The notes beneath the pieces were generated by a model. It saw nothing but the letters and a program-made list of their open reading frames with translations. It searched no databases and was not told the origin of the DNA. The position numbers were made by a program, and so were the translations under genes. This document shows, in pieces, positions 1-8,609 of a stretch of DNA of 64,000 nucleotides. Source of the stretch: Clostridium_AD sp050717545 (GTDB lineage Bacteria > Bacillota > Clostridia > Clostridiales > Clostridiaceae); contig NZ_JBOITN010000037.1 of assembly GCF_050717545.1 (NCBI RefSeq), positions 42,630 through 106,629 of the forward strand, given 5' to 3'. Position 1 is the first letter of the stretch. The number at the start of each line of letters is the position of its first letter.

Positions 1-1259
1 TGAGCAAAGAATAGAGCTATTATATACATTGCTATAAGCTGAGTTACATAAGCTTTAGTAGATGCAACTGCTATTTCTGGTCCTGCCCAAGTGTATAGTA
101 CGTCATCTGCCTCTCTTGAAGCCGCGCTACCTACAACATTAGTTACTGCTATTACTCTTGCGCCCTTCGACTTTGCAAGCCTTAGAGCTGACATAGTGTC
201 TGCAGTTTCTCCTGATTGACTAATAACTATCATTAATGTGTTTTTATCAATTATTGGGTCTCTATATTTAAACTCAGAAGCAATATCTAATTCTACTGGT
301 ATTCTTGCAAGTTTTTCTATAACATATTTACCTACAGCTCCTGCATGGTATGCAGTTCCACAAGCTACTATATATATTTTATTTAAATTTTTAATTTGCT
401 CTTTAGTTATACTTATATCATCAAGTGTTATTGGCTCTCCTATTACTATTCTAGAAGTCATTGTATCTCTGATTGCCTTTGGTTGCTCATGGATTTCTTT
501 TATCATAAAGTGTTCAAATCCACCCTTTTCAGCAGCTTGTGCATCCCAAGTTACATGGAAAATCTCTTTCTTTATAGCTTCTCCTTCTAAATCAATAAGT
601 TTTATACCTTCACTTGAAATCACAACAAATTCATTATCTTCCAATAAATATACTTCTCTTGTATGATTTAGTACTGCTGGTATATCTGATGCTATATAAA
701 ATTCATCTTTGCCAAGTCCTACTATTAATGGACTATCTTTTCTTACTGCTACTAACTTATCCGGCTCGTCACTACATACTACTGCAATTGCATAACTACC
801 TTCCATTTTAGTAGTAGCCTTCATTACCGCATCAACTATATTTCCATTGTAGTAGTAATCTACAAGGTGTGGTATTACTTCTGTATCAGTTTCTGATGTA
901 AATTTATATCCTTTTGCAATTAACCATTCTCTTATATGAATATAATTCTCTATAATACCATTATGGACTACGCTAATAGTTCCTTTTTCATTAGTATGTG
1001 GGTGAGAATTTTCATCTGATGGCTTGCCGTGAGTGGCCCATCTTGTATGTCCTATACCAACATGTCCTTTAAGTGTCTCTTTTGCTAATTGAGCTTCTAA
1101 ATTTGCAAGTCTTCCTTTGCATTTAATAACATTTAAAACTCCATTATCTATAACTGCAACTCCTGCTGAATCATATCCTCTATATTCTAACTTTCTAAGA
1201 CCTTCTACCAAAATTGGCGTGGCCTCTTTATTTCCATAATATCCAACTATTCCGCACAT
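1..1259 (-). CDS. glmS: Glutamine-fructose-6-phosphate aminotransferase (N-terminal 419 residues; rest outside window)
   Basis: GlmS makes glucosamine-6-phosphate from fructose-6-phosphate and glutamine, the entry step to UDP-GlcNAc and peptidoglycan. The protein starts Met-Cys-Gly-Ile-Val-Gly-Tyr, placing the glutaminase nucleophile Cys at position 2 after Met removal. An ATG two codons upstream exists, but AGAGGAAG lies correctly spaced only from the ATG at 1259. The glutaminase domain and the first SIS (isomerase) region are in the window; the family is about 600 residues, so roughly the last 190 are cut off by the window edge. The gene sits behind a glmS ribozyme (1445-1601), so its mRNA is expected to be cleaved when glucosamine-6-phosphate is abundant. 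Confidence 0.95.
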   Translation of the reverse strand, partial: MCGIVGYYGNKEATPILVEGLRKLEYRGYDSAGVAVIDNGVLNVIKCKGRLANLEAQLAKETLKGHVGIGHTRWATHGKPSDENSHPHTNEKGTISVVHNGIIENYIHIREWLIAKGYKFTSETDTEVIPHLVDYYYNGNIVDAVMKATTKMEGSYAIAVVCSDEPDKLVAVRKDSPLIVGLGKDEFYIASDIPAVLNHTREVYLLEDNEFVVISSEGIKLIDLEGEAIKKEIFHVTWDAQAAEKGGFEHFMIKEIHEQPKAIRDTMTSRIVIGEPITLDDISITKEQIKNLNKIYIVACGTAYHAGAVGKYVIEKLARIPVELDIASEFKYRDPIIDKNTLMIVISQSGETADTMSALRLAKSKGARVIAVTNVVGSAASREADDVLYTWAGPEIAVASTKAYVTQLIAMYIIALFFA

Positions 1260-1444
1260 ATTCATCTTCCTCTCAAATTTAATATTTTGCGCTACAAATT
1301 AGGTATACTCTTCATTCGTTTTTTTATAATTAAATTCTCTCCTATAATATTTCCATAGGAATCTTTACAAAATATAATTATAATAATGAATGTAAATATA
1401 CTAATCCACCTAGCACGTAATGGTGCAATAATATTTTTAAAGGT

Positions 1445-1601
1445 TTTAACACCAGATTGATATTGTTACGAAAATCACTTTTCGCTTTTATCAACCATTA
1501 ACGGTAGTGCGCTACCGCGGGGCATCCGCCGAAGATTCGATACTCCCCATCCTCGTCAACTCACAATGTAACTATCAAGTTATGTTATGAGTCCTGGCGC
1601 T
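1445..1601 (-). ncRNA. glmS self-cleaving ribozyme / riboswitch
   Basis: Read on the minus strand, the leader of glmS holds the ribozyme core: GCGCCAGGAC at the cleavage site, then GTTGACGAGGATGG, then TATCGAATCTTCGGCGGATG, all hallmark blocks of the family. Cleavage should fall between 1601 (A) and 1600 (G). A closing hairpin (GCGAAAA...TTTTCGT) near 1460-1480 fits P4. The known ligand is glucosamine-6-phosphate, used as a cofactor for self-cleavage and followed by mRNA decay. The 3' boundary is approximate. About 185 nt separate the ribozyme from the glmS start. Confidence 0.95.
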
Positions 1602-1634
1602 TTCAAATCATTTACTTCCTATCCTCCTTTACTC

Positions 1635-1664
1635 TTATATTTAACAATCTATTCTATTTTACAA
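1635..1664 (-). promoter_or_regulatory. Candidate promoter of the glmS ribozyme-glmS transcript
   Basis: On the minus strand TTGTAA (1659-1664) and ATATAA (1635-1640) are separated by 18 nt and lie just downstream of the glmM terminator, about 35 nt before the ribozyme cleavage site. This position is right for a glmS promoter, but the boxes are only moderate matches. Confidence 0.45.
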
Positions 1665-1668
1665 ATAG

Positions 1669-1708
1669 AAAAACTGAAAACTTATGAACCTTTACCATAA
1701 GCTTTCAG
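1669..1708 (-). terminator. Rho-independent terminator after glmM
   Basis: A 13-bp stem (1674-1708, arms CTGAAAGCTTATG / CATAAGTTTTCAG on the minus strand with one mismatch) is followed by TTTTTCTATTT. It separates glmM from the glmS transcript. Confidence 0.85.
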
Positions 1709-1802
1709 TCTATTATATTCGTTTTATTGTGTATTCGTCAACGATTTTAACAATAAGTTTATAAAATTACAATTATTTTATATATCCTTTATCATACATT
1801 CT

Positions 1803-3152
1803 CTATGCGTTTGCCTTTTCCTCAATAAGTTTTGCAAGAGCATGTGCCATTTCATCTAATTGACTTTGCACTTTACCTTCAAGCATTACTCTTACTAATG
1901 GTTCTGTTCCTGATGGTCTTATAAGTACTCTACCACAACCATTTAATTTTTCTTCTATCTTTCTAATTTCTTCCACTATTTCACTATCAGTTTCATGTAT
2001 GTCCTTTTTACCGTTAGGTACTACCGCATTAACTAATACTTGTGGAAGTTCTGTCATCATTGCCGCAAGCTGTGATAGCGGTTTACCTGTTTCTTTAATT
2101 ACAGTTGCTAGTTGAAGTCCTGATACAAGCCCATCACCTGTAGTATTAAAGTCTAGGAAAATTACATGTCCTGATTGCTCTCCACCAAGGCTATACCCCT
2201 CTTGCTGCATTTTCTCAAGCACATATCTGTCTCCAACTTTAGTTTTCACTGTAACTATTTCTTCTTGCTTCATTGCAATATCAAGTCCTAAATTACTCAT
2301 AACCGTTACTACTACTGTATCATTAGTTAATTTACCAATGCTTTTTAGATGTTTTGCACAAATAGCAATCATAAAGTCTCCGTTTATTAGATTCCCTTTT
2401 TCATCTACAGCTAAACATCTGTCTGCATCACCATCAAAAGCTAATCCCAAATCACAATGATTTTCTTTAACAAATGCCATTAAGTGCTCAGGATGAGTAG
2501 ATCCACAGTCTTTATTAATGTTAATTCCATCTGGATCATTATTAATTACTAAAACTTCTGCTCCAAGTGATCTTATAGCTTTGACTGATGTAATGTATGA
2601 AGCTCCATTTGCACAATCTAATGCTATTTTTAGTCCTTTTAAGTCTCCTGAAATAGTAGATTTAGCAAATTCCATATAATCATCTATTGCATTATCATTG
2701 ACAAGTTTCTTGCCCAAATCACCTGCTATAGGTGATGGTACCCCTTCAAACCCACTTTCTATAACTGACTGCAAAGTATCTTCTAAAATATCTGACAACT
2801 TGAAACCATTTCTATCAAAAAATTTTATTCCGTTATATTCTACTGGGTTGTGAGACGCCGAAATAACAATTCCTGCATCTGCTCCATATTTTCTAGTTAA
2901 ATATGCTACCGCAGGCGTTGGCACTACACCAAGACATATAGCCTGGGCCCCTACAGATAAAATACCTGCAACCATTGCTGATTCTAACATATCTCCTGAA
3001 ACTCTTGTATCCATTCCTACTATGATTTTAGGTTTATGAGCTCCGTCTGTTAACACAAACGCTCCGGCTCTTCCCAATTTATATGCTATCTCACCTGTTA
3101 ATTCTGTATTTGCTATCCCACGTACTCCATCTGTCCCGAACATTCTACTCAT
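1803..3152 (-). CDS. glmM: Phosphoglucosamine mutase GlmM
   Basis: Converts glucosamine-6-phosphate to glucosamine-1-phosphate in the cytoplasm, between GlmS and GlmU in cell-wall precursor synthesis. At 449 residues it has the usual family length. Visible motifs are the N-terminal MFGTDGVRG, the phosphoserine loop ISASHNPVEYNG (about residues 98-109), the metal-binding DGDADR (about 240) and the C-terminal phosphate-binding RPSGTEPLVR. The ATG at 3152 has AGAGGT upstream. In related Firmicutes GlmM binds and inhibits the diadenylate cyclase CdaA, and here glmM lies just downstream of cdaA-cdaR, with an FAD oxidoreductase between. A terminator separates it from the oxidoreductase, so it probably has its own promoter in the 289-bp gap, though no convincing one was found. 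Confidence 0.97.
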   Translation of the reverse strand: MSRMFGTDGVRGIANTELTGEIAYKLGRAGAFVLTDGAHKPKIIVGMDTRVSGDMLESAMVAGILSVGAQAICLGVVPTPAVAYLTRKYGADAGIVISASHNPVEYNGIKFFDRNGFKLSDILEDTLQSVIESGFEGVPSPIAGDLGKKLVNDNAIDDYMEFAKSTISGDLKGLKIALDCANGASYITSVKAIRSLGAEVLVINNDPDGININKDCGSTHPEHLMAFVKENHCDLGLAFDGDADRCLAVDEKGNLINGDFMIAICAKHLKSIGKLTNDTVVVTVMSNLGLDIAMKQEEIVTVKTKVGDRYVLEKMQQEGYSLGGEQSGHVIFLDFNTTGDGLVSGLQLATVIKETGKPLSQLAAMMTELPQVLVNAVVPNGKKDIHETDSEIVEEIRKIEEKLNGCGRVLIRPSGTEPLVRVMLEGKVQSQLDEMAHALAKLIEEKANA

Positions 3153-3393
3153 ATTTTTCTACCTCTTTCTAAATATTATATAGTTTTATTACAGGGCGCC
3201 TAAAAAAATATTTACACATTTCGATTATATTTTATTTACGGAGCCTACATTGGCCTTTTTTTATATATAAAAATCACACATGTAAAAAAGCTTTTCATAT
3301 AAAGACATAAAAACCAATTCTATTACAGCTTGTATTATACTACAGTAATAATCATTTGTAAAAACATTCTATTATTTTACATTTTCTTAACTT

Positions 3394-3425
3394 GAAAAAG
3401 AAAAGCTACTATAATTTTTAGTAGC
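3394..3425 (-). terminator. Terminator after the cdaA-cdaR-oxidoreductase operon
   Basis: On the minus strand GCTACTA...TAGTAGC (3405-3425) is followed by TTTTCTTTTT. It lies 17 nt after the oxidoreductase stop. The rest of the gap up to glmM (3153-3393) is AT-rich with no gene seen. Confidence 0.85.
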
Positions 3426-3441
3426 CTTCCTAAATAATAAG

Positions 3442-5058
3442 TTATTTTATAGGTTTCCAATTTTTCATTATAATTTCTGCAATTTTTAATCCATCAACAG
3501 CCGCAGAAATAATTCCACCTGCATATCCCGCTCCTTCTCCTGCTGGAAATAGCCCTTCTAATGATATGCTTTGAAGATTTTCATTTCTATCTATTCTCAC
3601 AGGAGCAGATGTCCTTGTTTCAATTCCAGTCATAACTGCATCTTCCCTTGCATACCCATTTATTTTATGATTAAATCTAGGCAAAGCCTCTTTTATAGCA
3701 TCCGTTATAAAGTTAGGTAAACACTGAGTAAGGTCTGCAAATTTATATCCAGGTGTATAGCTTGGTTTTATGCCTCCTAATTCACTGCTAACGGTCCCCT
3801 TAAGGAAGTCTCCCACTAATTGTACCGGTGCATTATAGTTTGCTCCACCTATTTGATAAGCTAGCGCCTCATAATGCCTTTGGAATTCAATACCTGAGAG
3901 TGGATCATCTGTTGCAAAGTCTTTAGGCCCAACTGATACCACTATAGCTGAGTTAGCATTAGCTTTATCCCGTTTATATTCACTCATACCATTTATTGCA
4001 ACACATCCCTCTTCGGACGCTGCCCCTACAACCTGTCCACCTGGGCACATACAAAAACTATATACCCCTCTACCGGATTTTTCACTATTATATGTAAGTT
4101 TGTAATCTGCCCCTTTTAACATTGGATGGTTAGCATATTTTCCGTACTGATTTTCATTTATCATATCTTGAGGATGCTCTATTCGAACTCCCATAGCAAA
4201 AGGTTTACTAGACATAAATACATCTTTTTTATTTAACATTTCGTAGGTATCACGAGAACTATGTCCTGTTGCTAATATTAAATTTTCACAAGGAAGCTCT
4301 TCTCCATTTACCATTACGCTTTTAATTTTTTTATCTTTAATTATGATGTCTTCAAGTTTACTATTAAATCTTACTTCTCCACCTAATTTAATAATAGATT
4401 GTCTAATATTTTTCACAACTTCTTTTAACACATCTGTTCCTATGTGAGGTTTACCAGCATATACTATTTCAGCAGGCGCACCAGCTTTTACAAATTCACC
4501 TAGTATAAAATCACATCTAGTGGTGTCCTTTATTCTTGTAGTTAGTTTTCCATCTGAAAAGGTTCCTGCTCCCCCTTCACCAAATTGTACATTAGATTCT
4601 GTATTAAGCACAGCTCTAGTCCAAAATTTATTTATGCTTTTTGTTCTATTTTCAACTTGTTCACCTCTTTCAATAATAAGAGGATTATAACCCTTTTGCG
4701 CCATAAGAAGGCCCGCAAACATACCTGCTGGCCCCATTCCTACGATTATTGGTCTGCTAATCATCGTGCGCGTTCCAAATTCGAACTCAGCATCATATTT
4801 AACTTGCTCAAGTTTAACATCTTTATGATTTGCTGTTTTAATTACCTTAACTTCATTGTCCATTTTAATATTAACTGCATAATTAAACTTAATGTTATTT
4901 TTTTTCCTAGCATCAATTGATTCTTTAACAATTGTGCACTGATTTATTTCACTAGAATCAACTCTCATCATTTTTGCTACTTTTATTTTAACTACATTTA
5001 TATTGTCTTCGCTGCAATCATCTATATCTAAAACTATATTATTTACTCTTATTGCCAT
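3442..5058 (-). CDS. FAD-dependent oxidoreductase (uncharacterised dehydrogenase family)
   Basis: A 538-residue flavoprotein of unknown substrate. The first ~100 residues form a basic, alpha/beta-like N-terminal region. An FAD-binding Rossmann motif (IIVGMGPAGMFAGLL, about 104-118) and an acidic IIERGE follow. FAD-domain motifs LILATGHSS and the C-terminal GLFPAGEGAGYAGGIISAA are present. The start overlaps the cdaR stop by 20 nt, with CGGAGG about 12 nt upstream, so it is translationally linked to cdaR. Homologues of this family occur in the same cdaA-cdaR-glmM neighbourhood in other clostridia, but no defined role is known to me. Confidence 0.85.
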   Translation of the reverse strand: MAIRVNNIVLDIDDCSEDNINVVKIKVAKMMRVDSSEINQCTIVKESIDARKKNNIKFNYAVNIKMDNEVKVIKTANHKDVKLEQVKYDAEFEFGTRTMISRPIIVGMGPAGMFAGLLMAQKGYNPLIIERGEQVENRTKSINKFWTRAVLNTESNVQFGEGGAGTFSDGKLTTRIKDTTRCDFILGEFVKAGAPAEIVYAGKPHIGTDVLKEVVKNIRQSIIKLGGEVRFNSKLEDIIIKDKKIKSVMVNGEELPCENLILATGHSSRDTYEMLNKKDVFMSSKPFAMGVRIEHPQDMINENQYGKYANHPMLKGADYKLTYNSEKSGRGVYSFCMCPGGQVVGAASEEGCVAINGMSEYKRDKANANSAIVVSVGPKDFATDDPLSGIEFQRHYEALAYQIGGANYNAPVQLVGDFLKGTVSSELGGIKPSYTPGYKFADLTQCLPNFITDAIKEALPRFNHKINGYAREDAVMTGIETRTSAPVRIDRNENLQSISLEGLFPAGEGAGYAGGIISAAVDGLKIAEIIMKNWKPIK

Positions 5059-6331
5059 TAGTTTTTGGTACCTCCGTTGTTTTCTTCGTAATAGTTACTA
5101 ATACTTTAGACGAATTTTGTGATACTAAAGTTAGGCCATCAGGCATCGACACCTTAACCTCTACGTCGTGTTCACCTTCCACCAAATTAGATAAATCTAA
5201 CTCAGCTACAATTTTAGTTAAATCCAAAGAATCTATAATCGCTTGCGTGCCTGATACCACTAGTAAGTCTTTATCCGTGCTAAGTTTTGCTTCATATAAC
5301 TTGTTTAAATTAATATATGTAACGCCTTGACTTATACTCTTTTGGACTGGAGCATCTGCAGTCACCTCAGCTACTGGCTTTTCTGCCACTACCTTGTCCA
5401 AATTAACTTCAACATTAACATTATCAGTTCCACTAACTAAAGTTAGTCCATCAGGTATTATTACCTTTGTACTTATGGTAGTGCTCTTATCTATTTTACT
5501 TAAATCAATATCCTGCGTATCAAGATTAGCTACTTTATCAAGTGCCTCTACGCTCCCTGTTACACTAAACTGCTTTGGTGAGGCCTTTGTACTCCCTAAA
5601 GTAAAACTAGAATTTAAAGTACCTACGGTCTTTACCGTTACCCCTACATACTTTGTCTTTCTCACAGAGACTTTAACATTTATTTGAGCCGGATTTACAA
5701 TAACATTTTTCACTTCTTCCCCCGATTCATCCATCGGTTTAAGTTTATATGTTTTTGCAACATCATCTTTTACACCTTTTATATCCTGTTCTACTACTAC
5801 TGATTTTACTTTATGTACAAATTTTTCCCCGCCTACTACAGAAGCTGAAGTCTGTGATAATATTGGTTGTGACGCATAATATCCATCACTGGGCTGGCCA
5901 CTTACATTCACAGTTATTGGCAATTTATTTTCAACAAGAACATCTAAATTGACCTTTACAAAAAGAATGTCACCATTAACCACATTTATGTTATCAGGAC
6001 TTTTACTTATTACAATAGGTATATTTTGTTCTCCACTTTTAAGTGCATATTTACTTAAATCTGCCGTTATAGTAAAATCATCTGCTTTCGTAGATAAAAG
6101 TGTGCTAGTATTAGCCGCTTTAATGCTTAATTCTATTGTTAAATTCTGATCTGGGACTAAAACAAGATTGGAACTAGTTAATTCATCAGTATTTAAAAGC
6201 TGTACAGGTATACTTTTAATCTTGTAAGTAGTCAATGGATTTTCAGTGCTTGTTATAAAAAGCCATAATACAAAGGCAGCTATTATGCACAAAGTTTTAA
6301 TTATATATTGTTCTTTTTTGGCTTTATCCAT
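5039..6331 (-). CDS. cdaR: CdaA regulatory protein CdaR (YbbR-domain protein)
   Basis: A 430-residue membrane-anchored extracytoplasmic protein. One N-terminal transmembrane segment (IIAAFVLWLFI, about residues 12-25) is followed by repeated YbbR-like beta domains through the rest. YbbR/CdaR proteins interact with the diadenylate cyclase CdaA and modulate it in Bacillus and Listeria. The ATG at 6331 has AAAGGAGAG upstream, inside the end of cdaA, so the two genes overlap by 31 nt. It also overlaps the following oxidoreductase by 20 nt, indicating a tightly coupled three-gene operon. Confidence 0.93.
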   Translation of the reverse strand: MDKAKKEQYIIKTLCIIAAFVLWLFITSTENPLTTYKIKSIPVQLLNTDELTSSNLVLVPDQNLTIELSIKAANTSTLLSTKADDFTITADLSKYALKSGEQNIPIVISKSPDNINVVNGDILFVKVNLDVLVENKLPITVNVSGQPSDGYYASQPILSQTSASVVGGEKFVHKVKSVVVEQDIKGVKDDVAKTYKLKPMDESGEEVKNVIVNPAQINVKVSVRKTKYVGVTVKTVGTLNSSFTLGSTKASPKQFSVTGSVEALDKVANLDTQDIDLSKIDKSTTISTKVIIPDGLTLVSGTDNVNVEVNLDKVVAEKPVAEVTADAPVQKSISQGVTYINLNKLYEAKLSTDKDLLVVSGTQAIIDSLDLTKIVAELDLSNLVEGEHDVEVKVSMPDGLTLVSQNSSKVLVTITKKTTEVPKTNGNKSK

Positions 6332-7149
6332 GACTTTACTCTCTCCTTTAAAGTTACTTTTTTGCTTTGTCTACGCTTTATTATTTGAACAAGTATTTTT
6401 TTAAGCTTATCTTTGTCATAATTTCTTACAAGTCTTCCATTCATTGCAAGAGATATGTTCCCTGTTTCTTCCGATACTATTATTGTTAGAGCATCTGAGT
6501 TTTCTGTTATTCCTATTGCTGCCCTATGTCGTGTTCCAAGCTTTTTACTTATAACATCATTATTTGTTAAAGGCAGAAAACAGCCTGCCGCAATTATCCT
6601 ATCATTTCTAATTATGGTAGCTCCATCATGAAGTGGAGTGTTAACTACAAATATATTTTCAAGTAATGCAGAAGATATTATAGAATCAATTTTAGTTCCA
6701 GTTTTAATTATTTCTCCAATACCTGTTCTTTGCTCTATTACTATCAGTGCCCCTGTTCTACTTTTCGCTAAAATTTCAACAGCATTAACAATTTCGGTTA
6801 TAACCTTCTCCATTATCTCTTCGTCTTCAAATATGTGTTTATCTGTAAAAGCAGTCCTACCTATGTGCTCTAATGCTCTCCTTATTTCCGGTTGAAAGAT
6901 AATAACAATAGTCAAAACACCGATTGTTATTGTTTTATTTAAAATCCAATTTAGGACCGTCAAATTTAGCAATTCACTTATTGGAATAAGTACAAAAATA
7001 AAAACTATTCCTTTTAGTAACTGTATAGCCCTTGTTTCTTTCATTAGCATATAACTTTTATAGAATATAAACGCCACCACTAATATATCTAATACAGAAA
7101 ATACACTTATATTCTTGATTGTGCTTATCATTAATCTAAATAATTCCAT
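6301..7149 (-). CDS. cdaA: Membrane diadenylate cyclase CdaA (DacA)
   Basis: Makes c-di-AMP from two ATP at the membrane. Three hydrophobic segments occupy the first ~90 residues (FSVLDILVVAFIFY, GIVFIFVLIPI, ITIGVLTIVIIF). The DAC domain follows with both catalytic signatures: LHDGATII (DGA) and GTRHRAAIG (RHR). At 282 residues it matches the family. It is first in the cdaA-cdaR-oxidoreductase operon, with GAGGGGTG before the ATG. With disA broken at 58.6 kb, this is the only intact diadenylate cyclase in the window. No strong promoter was recognised in the 235 bp upstream, which is shared with a divergent gene. Confidence 0.97.
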   Translation of the reverse strand: MELFRLMISTIKNISVFSVLDILVVAFIFYKSYMLMKETRAIQLLKGIVFIFVLIPISELLNLTVLNWILNKTITIGVLTIVIIFQPEIRRALEHIGRTAFTDKHIFEDEEIMEKVITEIVNAVEILAKSRTGALIVIEQRTGIGEIIKTGTKIDSIISSALLENIFVVNTPLHDGATIIRNDRIIAAGCFLPLTNNDVISKKLGTRHRAAIGITENSDALTIIVSEETGNISLAMNGRLVRNYDKDKLKKILVQIIKRRQSKKVTLKERVKSWIKPKKNNI

Positions 7150-7384
7150 AAAACCTACACCCCTCTATTAATACTCCTACTTACAATTATACACCATGCT
7201 TTGCTTTTTTAGTATATAATATAAGTTAAATTTATTATAATAATTAATCTTATATTCGAAATTTTTCCTATTAGATATTTAATATTTTGGTTTTAAAATG
7301 TATAATTCTATAAATTAACTAGAATAATATATGTATTATGTTAATATATGAATATAATACAAATAATACGAAGGAGTGAGTTTT

Positions 7385-8410
7385 TTGAGTGAAAATAAAG
7401 ATACTATAGACACTAGTAAGAAAAGAAAAATATTTAAGATATTACTTTTTCCATCTATTATAATACTTGCCATAGGCATTTTCTTAGTTAGCTATTACAC
7501 CTCCATAAATAAGGTATATGATTCATACAAAGTCACATTAGTTACGAATATTAACAGCATCAATGATATTAATAAAAATATAGCACAATTTAATAGTAAC
7601 CAAATAATAGACGTGGATTATGCCAAACAGCAATTACCTATTATTATTAAAAATTTATCTGTACTCAAAGATAGACTAGCAAATTCTACTCCTACATCAA
7701 AATATAAAGAAGATCATGAAAATTTAAGTTTAGGCCTAGATAAAAATTTATTGATCTACAGGCAAACACTTGCGATTTTAAATAATCCCTCTGGAGGTGA
7801 TGTAGAAACGTCTCTGGATAACCTTAAAACTTTTAGAAATGACTGCGTGAACTTTTACTCATTAATAGATATTAATGATATTAAAATATCACTACCAGAA
7901 ACCTCTTTAGTCTTCATTGATAATGTGCTAGATTACAGTTACAGTGCAGTAATGACAAAAAAAGAAACAGATATTAAATCACAGCAAAATGATGCATTTA
8001 TAAGTGAAATTGACGGCTTATCAACAAGTTTTTTAGATTCTAGAACTAATTTTTACTCATATGTTACAAAAGTGAGAGAAAAAGATATGTCTTATGATGA
8101 TGTTTTGTCACTTATAGATGATGATTTTATAAAATTAGAACAAATTCAAACTAATTTTAAAAGTTTATCTGTGCCCCCAACATCTATTACTACATATGAA
8201 TCCTTCAAACTTTTATTAGATAACTATGAAAATTATCTAACGGATTTTAAAGTCGCCGTTACAAGCGAAAAAATTCAAGCATTAGGTGCAGTGGCAGATC
8301 CATCTTCATTAGATACTTTATATGTTTCTTCTAATTTACTATTTACTAAAGTACAAACTTCAAATGATGATTTCAATAAAATATATACTAAGTTAAAAAC
8401 TACAGAATAA
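7385..8410 (+). CDS. Uncharacterised membrane-anchored protein
   Basis: A protein of about 341 residues that I do not recognise. A basic N-terminus (KKRKIFK) precedes one transmembrane helix (LLFPSIIILAIGIFLVSYY, about residues 19-37). The remaining ~300 residues are hydrophilic and rich in Ile, Asn, Asp and Lys, probably helical and outside the cell; no Cys or catalytic motif is evident. The preferred start is TTG at 7385: AAGGAG at 7371-7376 is 8 nt upstream, whereas a GTG at 7376 lies inside that Shine-Dalgarno. It is divergent from cdaA and followed by the c-di-AMP riboswitch gene. A possible promoter is TTGGTT-16 nt-TATAAA near 7283-7312. Its function cannot be told from sequence. Confidence 0.8.
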   Translation: MSENKDTIDTSKKRKIFKILLFPSIIILAIGIFLVSYYTSINKVYDSYKVTLVTNINSINDINKNIAQFNSNQIIDVDYAKQQLPIIIKNLSVLKDRLANSTPTSKYKEDHENLSLGLDKNLLIYRQTLAILNNPSGGDVETSLDNLKTFRNDCVNFYSLIDINDIKISLPETSLVFIDNVLDYSYSAVMTKKETDIKSQQNDAFISEIDGLSTSFLDSRTNFYSYVTKVREKDMSYDDVLSLIDDDFIKLEQIQTNFKSLSVPPTSITTYESFKLLLDNYENYLTDFKVAVTSEKIQALGAVADPSSLDTLYVSSNLLFTKVQTSNDDFNKIYTKLKTTE

Positions 8411-8509
8411 ACCTTTATATATTATTATAGACATACTACTAAATATTTGATATGAAAATTAGTGTATTATTTTCATAATCTAGGTAACAATACTATTAGC
8501 CTAAGTAAA

Positions 8510-8600
8510 AAAACGCGGAGGAACCATGCATTTGGGGTGAATCACTAGTTGTGTAGGTTAAACCTTTCCCGAACCCGTCAGCTAACTCCGTAGGCAAAGG
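8510..8600 (+). ncRNA. Cyclic di-AMP riboswitch (ydaO/yuaA class)
   Basis: The conserved blocks of the class are present in order: CGCGGAGGAACC (8514-8525), TTTGGGGTGAATC (8531-8543), CCCGAACCCGTCAGCTAAC (8568-8586) and CCGTAGGC (8588-8595). The helix CGGAG (8516-8520) with CTCCG (8586-8590) closes the motif. Family knowledge: it binds c-di-AMP and commonly controls cell-wall hydrolases and potassium transport. It sits directly before the SleB/CwlJ-type gene, and there is no room for an intrinsic terminator before the start codon. Confidence 0.93.
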
Positions 8601-8602
8601 AG
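8596..8602 (+). promoter_or_regulatory. Shine-Dalgarno abutting the c-di-AMP aptamer
   Basis: AAAGGAG, 7 nt before the ATG at 8610, begins immediately after the conserved GTAGGC of the aptamer. GGAG (8599-8602) can pair with CTCC (8586-8589), the same bases that pair with GGAG (8517-8520) in the aptamer. Mutually exclusive pairing would make ribosome access ligand-dependent; this is inferred, not shown. Confidence 0.6.
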
Positions 8603-8609
8603 AGATAAT

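Noticed and set aside
238..811. Plus-strand open frames of 64-142 residues opposite glmS
   Set aside because: They lie antisense to the conserved glmS coding sequence, lack ribosome sites, and have hydrophobic, low-complexity products typical of shadow frames.
8452..8478. TATGAAAAT...ATTTTCATA as a terminator of the 7385 gene
   Set aside because: The 9-bp stem is AT-rich and followed by ATCTAGG with no U-run; at most a weak terminator, so not listed.
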